This document shows, in pieces, positions 21,257 through 29,993 of a stretch of DNA of 64,000 bases. The position numbers and the translations under genes are program-made. How positions within the stretch are numbered: position 1 is the first letter of the stretch; the number at the start of each line of letters is the position of its first letter. The notes beneath the pieces are model-generated. The model searched no databases. It saw only the letters and a list, made by a program, of their open reading frames with translations, and was not told the DNA's origin. Origin of the DNA: JANQMX01 sp965247175 (GTDB lineage Bacteria > Pseudomonadota > Alphaproteobacteria > Kiloniellales > DSM-21159); contig OZ252006.1 of the NCBI GenBank assembly GCA_965247175.1, positions 1,984,001 through 2,048,000 on the forward strand, in the 5' to 3' direction.

Positions 21257-21733
21257 ATGCACGTCGTTCGCTTGCCGCTCAGCGGCGGCTGCCAGTGCGG
21301 CCGGCAGCGCTATCGCATCACAGCGCTGCCCCTCAGCCTTTACGCCTGCCACTGCCGGGAATGCCAGAAACAGTCGTCGAGCGCCTTTGGGCTGTCGATG
21401 CCAGTGCCGCGGGAGGCGTTCGAGTGCAGGTCTGACAGCCTGCCAAGCTGGCACCGCGTTGCTGAGAGTGGCCGCAAGGTTAACGCCCGCTTTTGCCCTG
21501 AGTGCGGCAGCCGCCTGTTTCACGAGCCTGCGCGCAACTCCGACATCGTCAACGTCAAGCCGGGATGCCTGGACGACACGTCATGGATCGAGCCGGTCGG
21601 CCATCTTTGGCTGAAGAGCGCGCAGCCCTGGTTCCGGCAGCCGGAGGGTGCGCTGACCTACCCTGGGCAGCCCCCCGACTTCGATGCGCTCTTCCAGCGT
21701 TTCACGGAGCGCTTTGCGGCCGACAGCCAATAG
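21257..21733 (+). CDS. GFA-family zinc protein
   Basis: A 158-residue protein of the Gfa family, named for glutathione-dependent formaldehyde-activating enzyme. It shows the zinc-binding cysteines GCQCG (12, 14), CHCREC (31, 33, 36) and CPECG (80, 83), at the standard spacing. Start at 21257 chosen because AGGAG lies eight bases upstream and the family opening follows. Many members have no proven Gfa activity, so the formaldehyde link is not assured. Alone in its transcription unit. Confidence 0.9.
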   Translation: MHVVRLPLSGGCQCGRQRYRITALPLSLYACHCRECQKQSSSAFGLSMPVPREAFECRSDSLPSWHRVAESGRKVNARFCPECGSRLFHEPARNSDIVNVKPGCLDDTSWIEPVGHLWLKSAQPWFRQPEGALTYPGQPPDFDALFQRFTERFAADSQ

Positions 21734-21889
21734 GAGGCCATGCGCCGCACCACCCTGGGACAGGAGCCAGCTGCCGGGATGGTGCGGGCATGGGCGGCGC
21801 CTCCGTCTAGATGACGAGACGGCAAGCGCCCTTGGTTCGGGCTCAGCCCACAAGGGCTACCCGTCTCAAGGACCGTCAGGTGCTGACTG

Positions 21890-22549
21890 TTATTGTGGGC
21901 AGCTCACATAACGAAGGTATGGCTTCGGCGCGCGCCAGCCGGCAGGGAACTTTTCCTTGGCCGCCTCATCGCTGACAGCGGGAACGATGATGACCTCCTC
22001 GCCGGTCTGCCAGTTCACCGGCGTCGCCACTTTGTGGGCTGCGGTGAGCTGCAGTGAGTCGATCACGCGCAGAATTTCGTCGAAATTCCGCCCCGTGGTC
22101 ATGGGGTAAGCGATGGTGAGCTTGACCTTCTTGTCCGGCCCGATGACGTAGACATTGCGGACGGTCGCGTTGTCCATGGCGTTCCGCGTGCTCGCGCTGG
22201 CATTGACGGCGGCACCGAGCATGCCGAACAGCTTCGCCACTGAGAGACTCGGGTCGCCGATGAGGGGATAGTTCGGTCGGTGCCCCGTCACGTCTTCGAT
22301 ATCGCTGAGCCAACGCTCATGGTCTTCGACGGCATCGATGCTGAGGCCGATGATCTTGACGTTGCGTTTGGCGAACTCCTTCTCGAGGCTGGCCATGTAA
22401 CCCAGCTCGGTGGTGCAGACCGGCGTAAAGTCCTTCGGGTGCGAGAAGAGCACACACCAGCTGTCGCCAATCCAATCGTGGAAGCGGATCTCGCCCTGCG
22501 TGCTCAAGGCGTTAAAGTCGGGTGCGGTGTCACCAAGTTGCAATTTCAT
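21890..22549 (-). CDS. 1-Cys peroxiredoxin (Prx6 type)
   Basis: A 219-residue cytosolic peroxidase. FSHPKDFTPVCTTELG (35-50) holds the peroxidatic Cys45 with its Pro and Thr partners, and a conserved Arg lies further on. The long C-terminal arm (YPMTTGRNFDEILRVIDSLQL, ATPVNWQTGEEVII, PYLRYV) is the mark of the Prx6 branch, which relies on an outside thiol such as glutathione. There is no canonical resolving Cys, though a Cys at the very end (SCPQ) is a curiosity. Divergent from a winged-helix/TPR regulator, which could control it. Confidence 0.93.
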   Translation of the reverse strand: MKLQLGDTAPDFNALSTQGEIRFHDWIGDSWCVLFSHPKDFTPVCTTELGYMASLEKEFAKRNVKIIGLSIDAVEDHERWLSDIEDVTGHRPNYPLIGDPSLSVAKLFGMLGAAVNASASTRNAMDNATVRNVYVIGPDKKVKLTIAYPMTTGRNFDEILRVIDSLQLTAAHKVATPVNWQTGEEVIIVPAVSDEAAKEKFPAGWRAPKPYLRYVSCPQ

Positions 22550-22723
22550 TCAATTCCTCCATCATAGGGACGAGCAGATTCGGGCCGCTTGCGGGAAGCG
22601 CCGTCCCGACTCTTGTTGGGGTCATCACGATTGCGTGTCGCGAGCACAGTCCTGTCGACTTGTGCTGGGGTTCTTCTTAAATGTTGCGAACGGCGGCGAC
22701 CTGAGGAAATCAGACTGTTTTTA

Positions 22724-22754
22724 TGAAGGTTTCTTGGTTTTTTTTGAAGGTTTC
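22724..22754 (+). repeat. 10-bp direct repeat before the winged-helix/TPR gene
   Basis: TGAAGGTTTC occurs at 22724-22733 and again at 22745-22754, a period of 21 bases (two helix turns), ending three bases before the ATG. The even spacing fits tandem binding of an OmpR-type winged-helix protein, perhaps the product of the gene itself. Confidence 0.4.
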
Positions 22755-22757
22755 CCG

Positions 22758-23936
22758 ATGATCTATCTTGGCGATTGGCTTGTTGATCCGACGACTCGGC
22801 GGATGAACCGCGGCACGGAGGTGATCCGCCTGTCACCCAAAGCCATGGCCGTGCTTGGTGCCTTGCACGAAGCCGGAGGACAGGTCGTCTCTCGCGAAGC
22901 GCTGCTTGAACGGGTTTGGTCTGATGTGGTGGTCGGCGAAGAGGTGCTGACCCATTCGATCGCCGAGCTCCGCAAGGCCTTCGGCGACAGCCGGAAGCAG
23001 CCGCGCTACATCGAAACGGTTCAGAAATCGGGTTACCGCCTGCTGGTCGGGCGATCGGCGCCGGTGGTTGCCGCCGACGACCTCGAGCTTCATGCGGCCT
23101 ATCTGGACGGCTGCGAGCTGTTCTTCCGCGGCGGTCCGGAGAACGTGAAGGAAGCGGTCACCTGCTTCAGCGGCATCCTCGATGCCAACCCGCAACACGC
23201 CCTCGCCTACGCCGGTCTGACCAAGTCGCTGTTCTTTATGGACTACTACTTCGGAGCCCGCTGCGAGAACGGCCCCCAGCTCGAAGAATGGGCCCGGCAG
23301 GCCGTCGCTCACGGTGCCGAATTGCCAGAGACCCATGCCGCACTCGGTCTGGCCCTCGGCGCCCAGGGACTGCGGGAAGAAGGCTGTGCCAGCTTCGCCA
23401 CCTCGCTCAAGCTCAATCCCTATCTGGCCGAGCCCTACTATTTGCTGGGACGTGTCTGCTTCATTCTTGGCCAATACCGGATGGCTGCGACCATGCTGGA
23501 GCGGGCGGCGGAACTGCGACTCGGCGATTTCCATTCGCTGATCATCGCAGCCAAGGCGCGTCGCTTTCTCAGGGATGACTCGCGCTGGCGGAGCAACCTG
23601 CTGGCAGCGCAGCATTGGCTCGACCAGCGGCTGCAAAGCGCACCTGACGATCGCCGGGCTCTCTGCGACCGGGTTTTCTCCCTGATCGAGCTGGGTGACG
23701 TTGCAAGCGGCCTGGAGGCCGCTACGGCGTTGATCGACCGAACCGATGCCAACAACTTCTACGTTGCGTGCGGCTTGGCGCGCGCCGGCGAGAAGGACAT
23801 CGCCCTCGACTGCTTGGAGAGGGTCGTCGAGGCCGGCTGGTACGACAGCAACTGGCTGCAGCACGACCACGATCTCGACGGCCTACGCAGCGAACCTCGC
23901 TTCAGGCGCATCGAGCACGAGCTGGGCGCGGCGTAG
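22758..23936 (+). CDS. Winged-helix transcriptional regulator with TPR domain
   Basis: A 393-residue protein. Residues 1-97 form an OmpR/CadC-type winged helix: LGDWLVDPTTRRM, then LSPKAMAVLGALHEAGGQVVSREALL, VWSDVVVGEEVLTHSIAELRKAFGD and IETVQKSGYRLL. The rest is TPR-like helical repeats (for example ALAYAGLTKSLFF, ETHAALGLALGAQGL, AEPYYLLGRVCFILGQY). There is no receiver and no membrane segment, so it differs from CadC and from two-component regulators; it may sense by protein contact. The ATG at 22758 is chosen because upstream sequence in frame has low coding character. Ribosome site weak (GAAGG). Divergent from the peroxiredoxin. Confidence 0.85.
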   Translation: MIYLGDWLVDPTTRRMNRGTEVIRLSPKAMAVLGALHEAGGQVVSREALLERVWSDVVVGEEVLTHSIAELRKAFGDSRKQPRYIETVQKSGYRLLVGRSAPVVAADDLELHAAYLDGCELFFRGGPENVKEAVTCFSGILDANPQHALAYAGLTKSLFFMDYYFGARCENGPQLEEWARQAVAHGAELPETHAALGLALGAQGLREEGCASFATSLKLNPYLAEPYYLLGRVCFILGQYRMAATMLERAAELRLGDFHSLIIAAKARRFLRDDSRWRSNLLAAQHWLDQRLQSAPDDRRALCDRVFSLIELGDVASGLEAATALIDRTDANNFYVACGLARAGEKDIALDCLERVVEAGWYDSNWLQHDHDLDGLRSEPRFRRIEHELGAA

Positions 23937-23970
23937 CGCCCTCCCCTCACCGCGCACCGACTGGCAGCGG

Positions 23971-24744
23971 TCAGATAATCCCGAAGCGCTCCAGCGCGGC
24001 GGCCAGGTCGTCGCCGAATTGGCTGCTCTTGCGCACGACCGCTGCCGACTCTGGCAGGCTTGCAAGCGAGGAGTGGCCCGGCTCGTAGCTGGTGACCAGG
24101 GCGAAGGGAATGTTTTTCGTCTTGGGCAGGGCCGCCAGGGCGCAAGCCAGATCGACGCCGGCAATGTCATCCAGCACGGACGAGGAGAGAACGACATCCG
24201 GGCGCGTGCGCACGGCGAGCTCGATGGCCTCGAAAGAGCTCTGCGCCATGGCCACACGGTAGCCGCAGCTCTGCAAGTCGCGGGCGATGATGCGGGCCGA
24301 GGTGCGGTTAGGGTCGACCAGCAGGAGTTCGATGTTGAGATGCTCCAGGTCCTCGAGCTCGACCGGACGTCGCACCGGCAGGGAGCGCACGAACTCGGCC
24401 TCGTCCAAGTTGTCGTCGACCTCGTTCTCCAGCAGGCCGCGCATGATGTCCACGAAGACGTCGAGATCATCGATTTGCCGCTCGCTCGGCTCATCCAGGT
24501 CGATCAGGTAGTTCTCCATGCGCCGCAGCAAGAGATCGAGCGAGGGCAAACCCATGCCTGTGCAGAGCCCCAGCAGCTTGCGCACCTCGCTGACCATGCG
24601 CGGCAGCGCCTCCTCGCTCCCGCCGGCGCCGCTGCGCAGGTTGCCGAGCAAAACCTCGAAGAGCGCGAGATCGTCACGCGCCTCTTGCAGGTACTCGGCA
24701 TGGGCAGAATCGAAGCAGTCTTGCTGAACACTTTGAAGTGACAT
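23971..24744 (-). CDS. Degenerate Hpt-like plus pseudo-receiver protein
   Basis: A 257-residue protein. The N-terminal half is helical and resembles an Hpt domain (MVSEVRKLLGLCTGMGLPSLDLLLRRMENYL, split around 50-80), but the phosphorylatable His is absent. Residues 137-257 are a CheY-like receiver: IELLLVDPN at the start, PDVVLSSSV at 182-190 where the phospho-acceptor Asp should be (Ser188 instead), Thr218 and Lys239 still in place. It therefore probably cannot be phosphorylated and may work by protein contact. A perfect CtrA box lies 50 bases upstream. Convergent with the TPR regulator gene, alone in its unit. Confidence 0.75.
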   Translation of the reverse strand: MSLQSVQQDCFDSAHAEYLQEARDDLALFEVLLGNLRSGAGGSEEALPRMVSEVRKLLGLCTGMGLPSLDLLLRRMENYLIDLDEPSERQIDDLDVFVDIMRGLLENEVDDNLDEAEFVRSLPVRRPVELEDLEHLNIELLLVDPNRTSARIIARDLQSCGYRVAMAQSSFEAIELAVRTRPDVVLSSSVLDDIAGVDLACALAALPKTKNIPFALVTSYEPGHSSLASLPESAAVVRKSSQFGDDLAAALERFGII

Positions 24745-24793
24745 GGTTATTCTCGATCGGGGATAGCTCGCCCAATAGCTACGGGCGATCAGC

Positions 24794-24808
24794 TTAAGAC
24801 CGGCTTAA
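24794..24808 (-). promoter_or_regulatory. CtrA-type binding box
   Basis: TTAA-GACCGGC-TTAA, a perfect TTAA-N7-TTAA, within the direct repeat CTTAAGAC-cgg-CTTAAGAC, 50 bases upstream of the degenerate receiver gene. This is the full consensus of the alphaproteobacterial master regulator CtrA. Confidence 0.7.
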
Positions 24809-24837
24809 GACACTCCGACCGGCGCGGCTATCCACGC

Positions 24838-26451
24838 TTATGACCGCGCATCTTCCAGGATCATGGCCGCTGCCTTCTCCGCGATCATGATGGTCGGCGA
24901 GTTGGTGTTGCCGGAGGTGATGGTCGGCATGATCGAGGCGTCGACGATACGCAGCCCCTCAATGCCTTTGAGACAGAGTCGCGGGTCGACCACGGCCTCC
25001 TCATCGCTGCCCATGCGGCAGGTGCCGACGGGATGGAAGATGGTGGTGGCGATATCGCCGGCCGCCTTGGCCAGCTCTTCTTCGCTCTGCACCGCCGGGC
25101 CCGGCAGGAATTCCTCCGGCTCGAAGCGGCTCATGGCCTTCGCTGCCATGATGTGCCGGGTCAGCTTGATGGCGTCGGCTGCCACCCGCCGGTCCGCCGA
25201 GGCAGAGAGATAGTTCGGCGCAATGATCGGCTTGCTCTTGGGGTCGGCATCGCGAATACGCACATAGCCGCGGCTCTCCGGCCGGAGATTGCAGACCGAA
25301 GCAGTGACCGCCGGGAAGGGATGGAGCGGGTCGCCCAGCTTGTCGGTACTGAGCGGCTGCACGTGATACTCAACGTTGGCGGTCTCGTGGCTCGCATCAC
25401 TGCGGGTGAAGCAACCGAGCTGGCTCGGCGCCATAGAGAGCGGCCCGCTGCGGAACAGGGCGTACTCGACACCCATGGCGAACTTGCCGAAGAGCGAGTT
25501 GGCGCGCTGGTTCAAGGTGACGGTGTTGGCGACCTTGAAGACCGTGCGGATCTGCAGATGGTCCTGAAGGTTCTCGCCGATGCCGGCCATCTCGCGCACC
25601 ACCGGGATGCCGTGCTCGGCCAGCAAGGCGCCGGGTCCGATACCGGAGAGCTGGAGAAGTTGCGGTGTCGCCACAGCGCCGGCGCTAAGGATAAGCTCGC
25701 CGGGGATGGCAATGCTGGTCTCTTGTCCGCCGAGCGAGACTTGGAGGCTGGCCACCCGGCCATCTTGGAGCGTGATGCCGAGCACCTGAGCATGGGTTTC
25801 GACCCTCAGGTTCGGCCGCTTCATCGCCGGGCGCAGGAAGGCCTTGGCGCTGCTGACACGGAAGCCACCGCGTTGGTTCACATGAAAATAGCCGCAGCCT
25901 TCGTTGTCGCCGTCGTTGAAATCCTCCGTCTTGGGAATGCCGACCTCGGCGGCCGCCTCACGGAAGGCGTCGAGGATCTCCCAGGAGAGACGCTGGTGCT
26001 CCACCCGCCATTCGCCGCCCTGCCCGTGATGCTCGTTGTCCAGGAAGGCATGGTCCTCGGACTTCTTGAAGTAGGGCAGCACATCGTCCCAGCCCCAGCC
26101 GAGATTGCCCATCTGCCGCCAGCCGTCATAGTCGCGCGCCTGGCCGCGCATGTAGATCATGCCGTTGATGGAGGAGCAGCCGCCTAGCACCTTGCCACGG
26201 GGATAGCTCAGCTTGCGGCCGTTGAGGCCCGGCTCCTCCACCGTCTCCAGGCACCAGTCGGTGCGAGGATTGTTCATGGTGTAGAGGTAGCCGATGGGAA
26301 TGTGGATCCAGGGATAGCTATCCTTGCCGCCAGCCTCGAGCAGCAGGACCTTCACCTTAGGGTCGGCACTTAATCGGTTGGCCAGCACGCAACCAGCCGA
26401 GCCCGCCCCGACGATCACATAGTCGAAGGTCCCCAGATCGTCAGACGCCAT
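24838..26451 (-). CDS. GMC-family oxidoreductase (choline dehydrogenase-like)
   Basis: A 537-residue FAD enzyme. N-terminal VIVGAGSAGCVLANRL binds ADP, GGCSSINGMIYMRG is the first GMC signature, GAVATPQLLQLSGIGP the second, and FHPVGTCRMG carries the catalytic His near the C terminus. These motifs place it with BetA/AlkJ-like alcohol dehydrogenases that pass electrons to the respiratory chain. No betB, betI or choline transporter adjoins, so choline as substrate is unproved. The ATG at 26451 is chosen because GGGAGGGAG precedes it; a TTG seven codons upstream is less likely. Confidence 0.9.
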   Translation of the reverse strand: MASDDLGTFDYVIVGAGSAGCVLANRLSADPKVKVLLLEAGGKDSYPWIHIPIGYLYTMNNPRTDWCLETVEEPGLNGRKLSYPRGKVLGGCSSINGMIYMRGQARDYDGWRQMGNLGWGWDDVLPYFKKSEDHAFLDNEHHGQGGEWRVEHQRLSWEILDAFREAAAEVGIPKTEDFNDGDNEGCGYFHVNQRGGFRVSSAKAFLRPAMKRPNLRVETHAQVLGITLQDGRVASLQVSLGGQETSIAIPGELILSAGAVATPQLLQLSGIGPGALLAEHGIPVVREMAGIGENLQDHLQIRTVFKVANTVTLNQRANSLFGKFAMGVEYALFRSGPLSMAPSQLGCFTRSDASHETANVEYHVQPLSTDKLGDPLHPFPAVTASVCNLRPESRGYVRIRDADPKSKPIIAPNYLSASADRRVAADAIKLTRHIMAAKAMSRFEPEEFLPGPAVQSEEELAKAAGDIATTIFHPVGTCRMGSDEEAVVDPRLCLKGIEGLRIVDASIMPTITSGNTNSPTIMIAEKAAAMILEDARS

Positions 26452-26525
26452 TGGCAGCTCCCTCCCAACCAAAAAAGGGCAAGGTCGCCGCTGCCGGCGG
26501 AATTGTCCACCGCTAGAGCCGTCAA

Positions 26526-27914
26526 CTACTCGGCCGCCATTTGCTCCTCGGGCTCGGGCAGCGGCTCGCGCATGGTGACGAACTCCTCGGCGGCGGTTGG
26601 ATGGATGCCGATGGTCGCATCGAAGTCGGCCTTGGTGGCGCCGGCCTTGATGGCGATGCCGAGCCCCTGGGCGATCTCGCCCGCATCGGCGCCGACCATG
26701 TGGGCACCCACGACTTTCTGGCTCGCGCGGTCGACGATCAGCTTCATCAAGGTGCGCTCCGTGTTGTGCGTCATGGTGTGCTTCATGGGGCGAAACTCGG
26801 AGCGATAAACGTCCAGCGCCTCGTAACGGGCGCGCGCCTGCTCTTCGGTCAGACCGACCGTGCCGATCGGCGGCTGGCTGAACACGGCGGTCGGGATGTC
26901 CGCATAGTCCAGCGTGCGGTTTTCGCCTTTGTAGAGATTGCCGGCCAGGACCATGGCTTCGGCGATGGCGACGGGCGTGAGCTGCACCCGGTCGGTCACG
27001 TCGCCCAGCGCGTAAATCGACGGCACGTTCGTGCGGTAACGGTCATCGACCTTGATGGCGCCACGCTCGTCCAGCGCCACACCGGCAACCTCCAAGCCCA
27101 AGCTCTCGACGTTCGGGCGCCGGCCGATGGCATAGAGCACCTGGTCGACCTCGCGCTTCTGACCATCGGAGAGGGTGACGAGCAGGCCGGAACTGGTTTT
27201 CTCGATCTGGGCGGCGATGGTGTTGAAGATCAGGTCGACGCCCTTCTTGCGCATCTCCTCGGCCAGGAAGCGTCGAACGTCGCCGTCGAAGCCGCGCAGG
27301 AACAGGTCGCGACGGTAGAGCTGGGTCACTTCGCTGCCGAGGCCGTTGAAGATGCCGGCGAACTCGACGGCGATGTAGCCGCCGCCCAGCACCATCATCC
27401 GCTCCGGCTGCTGCTCCAGGAAGAAGATGTCATCGGAGACAATGCCAAGCTCCTGGCCAGGCTCGCTGGAGCGCGATGGCCGTGAGCCGGTGGCGACCAG
27501 GATCGTCTTGGCGGTGATCTTACGGCCGGCGACCTCCAGGCTGTTGGAACCGGTGAGCACCGCCCGACCCTCGACGATCTCCACCCCAGCCTTGGTCAGC
27601 AGGCTCTCATAGATGCCGTTAAGCCGGCTGATTTCCTGGTTCTTGTTGGCGATCAGAGTCTGCCAGTCGAAGCTGCGCGGCCCCACCGTCCAGCCGTAGC
27701 CGGCGGAGTCCTCGAAGTCCTCGGCAAAGTGGCTGGCGTAGACCATGAGCTTCTTCGGCACGCAGCCGATGTTGACGCAGGTGCCGCCGAGATGGCGCTC
27801 TTCGGCGATGCCGACTTTGGCGCCGTAGGTTGCCGACATGCGTGCCGCGCGCACCCCGCCGGACCCGGCGCCGATGACGAAGAGGTCGAAGTCGTAAGAG
27901 TCGCTTGCGCTCAT
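26526..27914 (-). CDS. gor: Glutathione-disulfide reductase
   Basis: A 462-residue class I pyridine-nucleotide disulfide oxidoreductase. FVIGAGSGGVRAAR (12-25) binds FAD, GGTCVNIGC holds the redox pair Cys46/Cys51, a second GxGxxG segment (VLGGGYIAVEFAG) binds NADPH, and HPTAAEEFVTMREP near the end gives the active-site His. The Ser-Gly-Gly after the first GxG and the lack of a mercury or lipoamide signature favour glutathione reductase. It reduces GSSG with NADPH and would support the glutaredoxin-type and 1-Cys peroxiredoxin proteins of the window. Start at 27914 fits the family N terminus. Confidence 0.93.
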   Translation of the reverse strand: MSASDSYDFDLFVIGAGSGGVRAARMSATYGAKVGIAEERHLGGTCVNIGCVPKKLMVYASHFAEDFEDSAGYGWTVGPRSFDWQTLIANKNQEISRLNGIYESLLTKAGVEIVEGRAVLTGSNSLEVAGRKITAKTILVATGSRPSRSSEPGQELGIVSDDIFFLEQQPERMMVLGGGYIAVEFAGIFNGLGSEVTQLYRRDLFLRGFDGDVRRFLAEEMRKKGVDLIFNTIAAQIEKTSSGLLVTLSDGQKREVDQVLYAIGRRPNVESLGLEVAGVALDERGAIKVDDRYRTNVPSIYALGDVTDRVQLTPVAIAEAMVLAGNLYKGENRTLDYADIPTAVFSQPPIGTVGLTEEQARARYEALDVYRSEFRPMKHTMTHNTERTLMKLIVDRASQKVVGAHMVGADAGEIAQGLGIAIKAGATKADFDATIGIHPTAAEEFVTMREPLPEPEEQMAAE

Positions 27915-28026
27915 GCTTTCAATTCCGTTTGTCTGGCAGTCGGCCGAGGCCTTATGTGTGGCGGGCGAACAGCGGGATACCCGGCCCGCTCGGCATAGCG
28001 CCTGTGATATAGCGGAAAGATCAGGG

Positions 28027-28431
28027 ATGCCCAAGACGTCGCCCGAACCGAATGCGTCGAAAGCGAAAATTCTCGGGACAACGCCAAAGGCCTTTGCCCA
28101 AGAGGTGCTCGGCCTCTTGATGCCGCTCGGCCCGGTGACAGCCCGTGGCATGTTCGGCGGGCACGGCTTCTACCTCGACGGTCAGATCTTCGCCATCGCC
28201 GCCTGGCAACAGCTTTGGTTCAAGGCTGACGACAAAAGCCGGCCTGCCTTTGAGGCAGCAGGCAGCCGGCCTTTCATCTATGAGGGCAAGACAAAGCCCG
28301 TGGAGATGCCCTATATGCTGGCGCCGGAGGGCAGCCTGGACAGCCCGGACGCTCTTCTCCCTTGGGCTGAGCTTGCGCTCGAAGCCAGCCGCCGCAACCC
28401 GACCAAACGCAAGAGCCGCAAGAAAACCTAG
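28027..28431 (+). CDS. TfoX N-terminal-domain protein
   Basis: A 134-residue protein with the TfoX-N fold: LMPLGPVTARGMFGGHGFYLDGQIFAIAAWQQLWFKAD and PFIYEGKTKPVEMPYMLAPEG patterns (read in pieces) are typical. It lacks the TfoX C-terminal domain of the gammaproteobacterial competence regulator, so a competence role should not be assumed. It has an 18-residue polar N-terminal lead and a basic tail (KRKSRKKT). Start at 28027 chosen since earlier in-frame starts would run over the divergent gor start. Ribosome site weak. Confidence 0.85.
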   Translation: MPKTSPEPNASKAKILGTTPKAFAQEVLGLLMPLGPVTARGMFGGHGFYLDGQIFAIAAWQQLWFKADDKSRPAFEAAGSRPFIYEGKTKPVEMPYMLAPEGSLDSPDALLPWAELALEASRRNPTKRKSRKKT

Positions 28432-28515
28432 ACTGCCTCACGCGCCACGGCGTGCTAGACAGGCGCGAGGCACACAGCGACCACGACAAACCCGCCACCA
28501 AGGAACGACTGAGCA

Positions 28516-29982
28516 ATGGCAAAGAAGGACTCGACGCGCATCGAAAGCGACTCCATGGGCGAGATTGCCGTGCCGGCGGACCGCTATTGGGGCGCCCAAA
28601 CGCAGCGCTCTCTGCAGAACTTTCGTATCGGCGGGGAAACGCTGCCCCCCGTGCTCATTCGCGCGCTTGGCATTCTCAAGCTCGCGGCCTGCCGCACCAA
28701 CATGGCCCTCGGGGTCATGCCCAAGGAGATCGGCAAGGCGGTGGAGAAGGCCGCACAAGAAGTGGCCGATGGCGAGCATCTCGCCGATTTCCCGCTGGTC
28801 GTCTGGCAGACCGGCTCGGGCACGCAGTCCAACATGAACAGCAACGAGGTGGTGGCGGGCCGCGCCAATGAGATCTTGACCGGCGAGCGCGGCGGCAAGA
28901 CGCCGGTCCATCCCAACGACCACGTCAACATGGGGCAGTCGTCGAACGACACCTTCCCCACCGCCATGCATATCGCGGCGATCACGGAGCTGAACGAGAA
29001 CACCCTGCCGGCCATGAAGCGCCTGGCCGAGGCGCTAGGGGCCAAGGCCAAGGCCTTCGACAAGATCATCAAGATCGGGCGCACCCACCTGATGGACGCG
29101 ACACCGCTCACCCTCGGGCAGGAGTTCTCCGGCTACGCCACCCAGATGACCTATGGCGTGGAACGCGTCAAAGGCTCCATGACCCGGCTCTACTTCTTGG
29201 CGCAGGGCGGCACCGCCGTCGGCACGGGACTGAACTCCGTGAAGGGCTTCGACAAGGCCTTCGCCAAAGAGGTGGTGGAGATCACCGGCTATCCCTTCAA
29301 GACCGCGCCCAACAAGTTCGAAGCATTGGCCGCGCACGACGCCATCGTCGAATGCTCGGGCGCGCTCAATACCGTCGCGGCCTCCCTCATGAAGATCGCC
29401 AACGATATCCGTCTCATGGGCTCGGGTCCGCGCTGCGGCTTCGGCGAGCTCTTGCTGCCGGCGAACGAGCCCGGCTCGTCCATCATGCCGGGCAAAGTCA
29501 ATCCGACCCAGGCCGAGGCCATGACCATGGTCTGCGCCCAGGTGATGGGCAATCACACGGGGATCACCGTCGCAGGCTCCAACGGGCACTTCGAGCTCAA
29601 CGTCTTCAAACCGATGATGATCTACAACCTGCTGCAGTCGGCGCGGCTGATCGGCGATGCCTGCGACTCCTTCCGCGAGAACTGTGTCGAGGGCATCGAG
29701 GCCAACGAGGCACGCATCGAAGCGCTGATGAACGAATCACTGATGTTGGTGACAGCGCTCAACCCCCACATCGGGTACGACAACGCAGCCAAGGTTGCGA
29801 AGAAAGCGCACGCCGAAAGCAGCACCCTGAAACAGGCCGCAGCCGCCCTGGAGCTTCTGGCTGAGGAAGAGTTCGAACGGCTGGTTGACCCGGCCAAGAT
29901 GATCGGCCCGCGCAGCCTGCCGAAAGCCAAAGCTCCGGCAAAGAAGACGAAGGCCAAACCGCGCAAGAAGGCTAAGGCCTAG
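28516..29982 (+). CDS. fumC: Fumarate hydratase class II
   Basis: A 488-residue iron-independent fumarase of the citric-acid cycle, interconverting fumarate and malate. Landmarks are QTGSGTQSNMN, HPNDHVNMGQSSND, GRTHLMDATPLTLGQE and the family signature GSSIMPGKVNP at about 319-329, which holds the catalytic loop. The body is full length, and the last 20 residues are an extra Lys/Ala/Pro-rich tail (PKAKAPAKKTKAKPRKKAKA) not needed for catalysis. It is followed 11 bases later by a ribbon-helix-helix gene, the arrangement seen in many alphaproteobacteria. Confidence 0.97.
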   Translation: MAKKDSTRIESDSMGEIAVPADRYWGAQTQRSLQNFRIGGETLPPVLIRALGILKLAACRTNMALGVMPKEIGKAVEKAAQEVADGEHLADFPLVVWQTGSGTQSNMNSNEVVAGRANEILTGERGGKTPVHPNDHVNMGQSSNDTFPTAMHIAAITELNENTLPAMKRLAEALGAKAKAFDKIIKIGRTHLMDATPLTLGQEFSGYATQMTYGVERVKGSMTRLYFLAQGGTAVGTGLNSVKGFDKAFAKEVVEITGYPFKTAPNKFEALAAHDAIVECSGALNTVAASLMKIANDIRLMGSGPRCGFGELLLPANEPGSSIMPGKVNPTQAEAMTMVCAQVMGNHTGITVAGSNGHFELNVFKPMMIYNLLQSARLIGDACDSFRENCVEGIEANEARIEALMNESLMLVTALNPHIGYDNAAKVAKKAHAESSTLKQAAAALELLAEEEFERLVDPAKMIGPRSLPKAKAPAKKTKAKPRKKAKA

Positions 29983-29993
29983 CGCCTGCCTCC

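Noticed and set aside
28027..28431. Calling the TfoX-N protein a competence regulator
   Set aside because: The C-terminal TfoX domain is absent and no competence genes are near.
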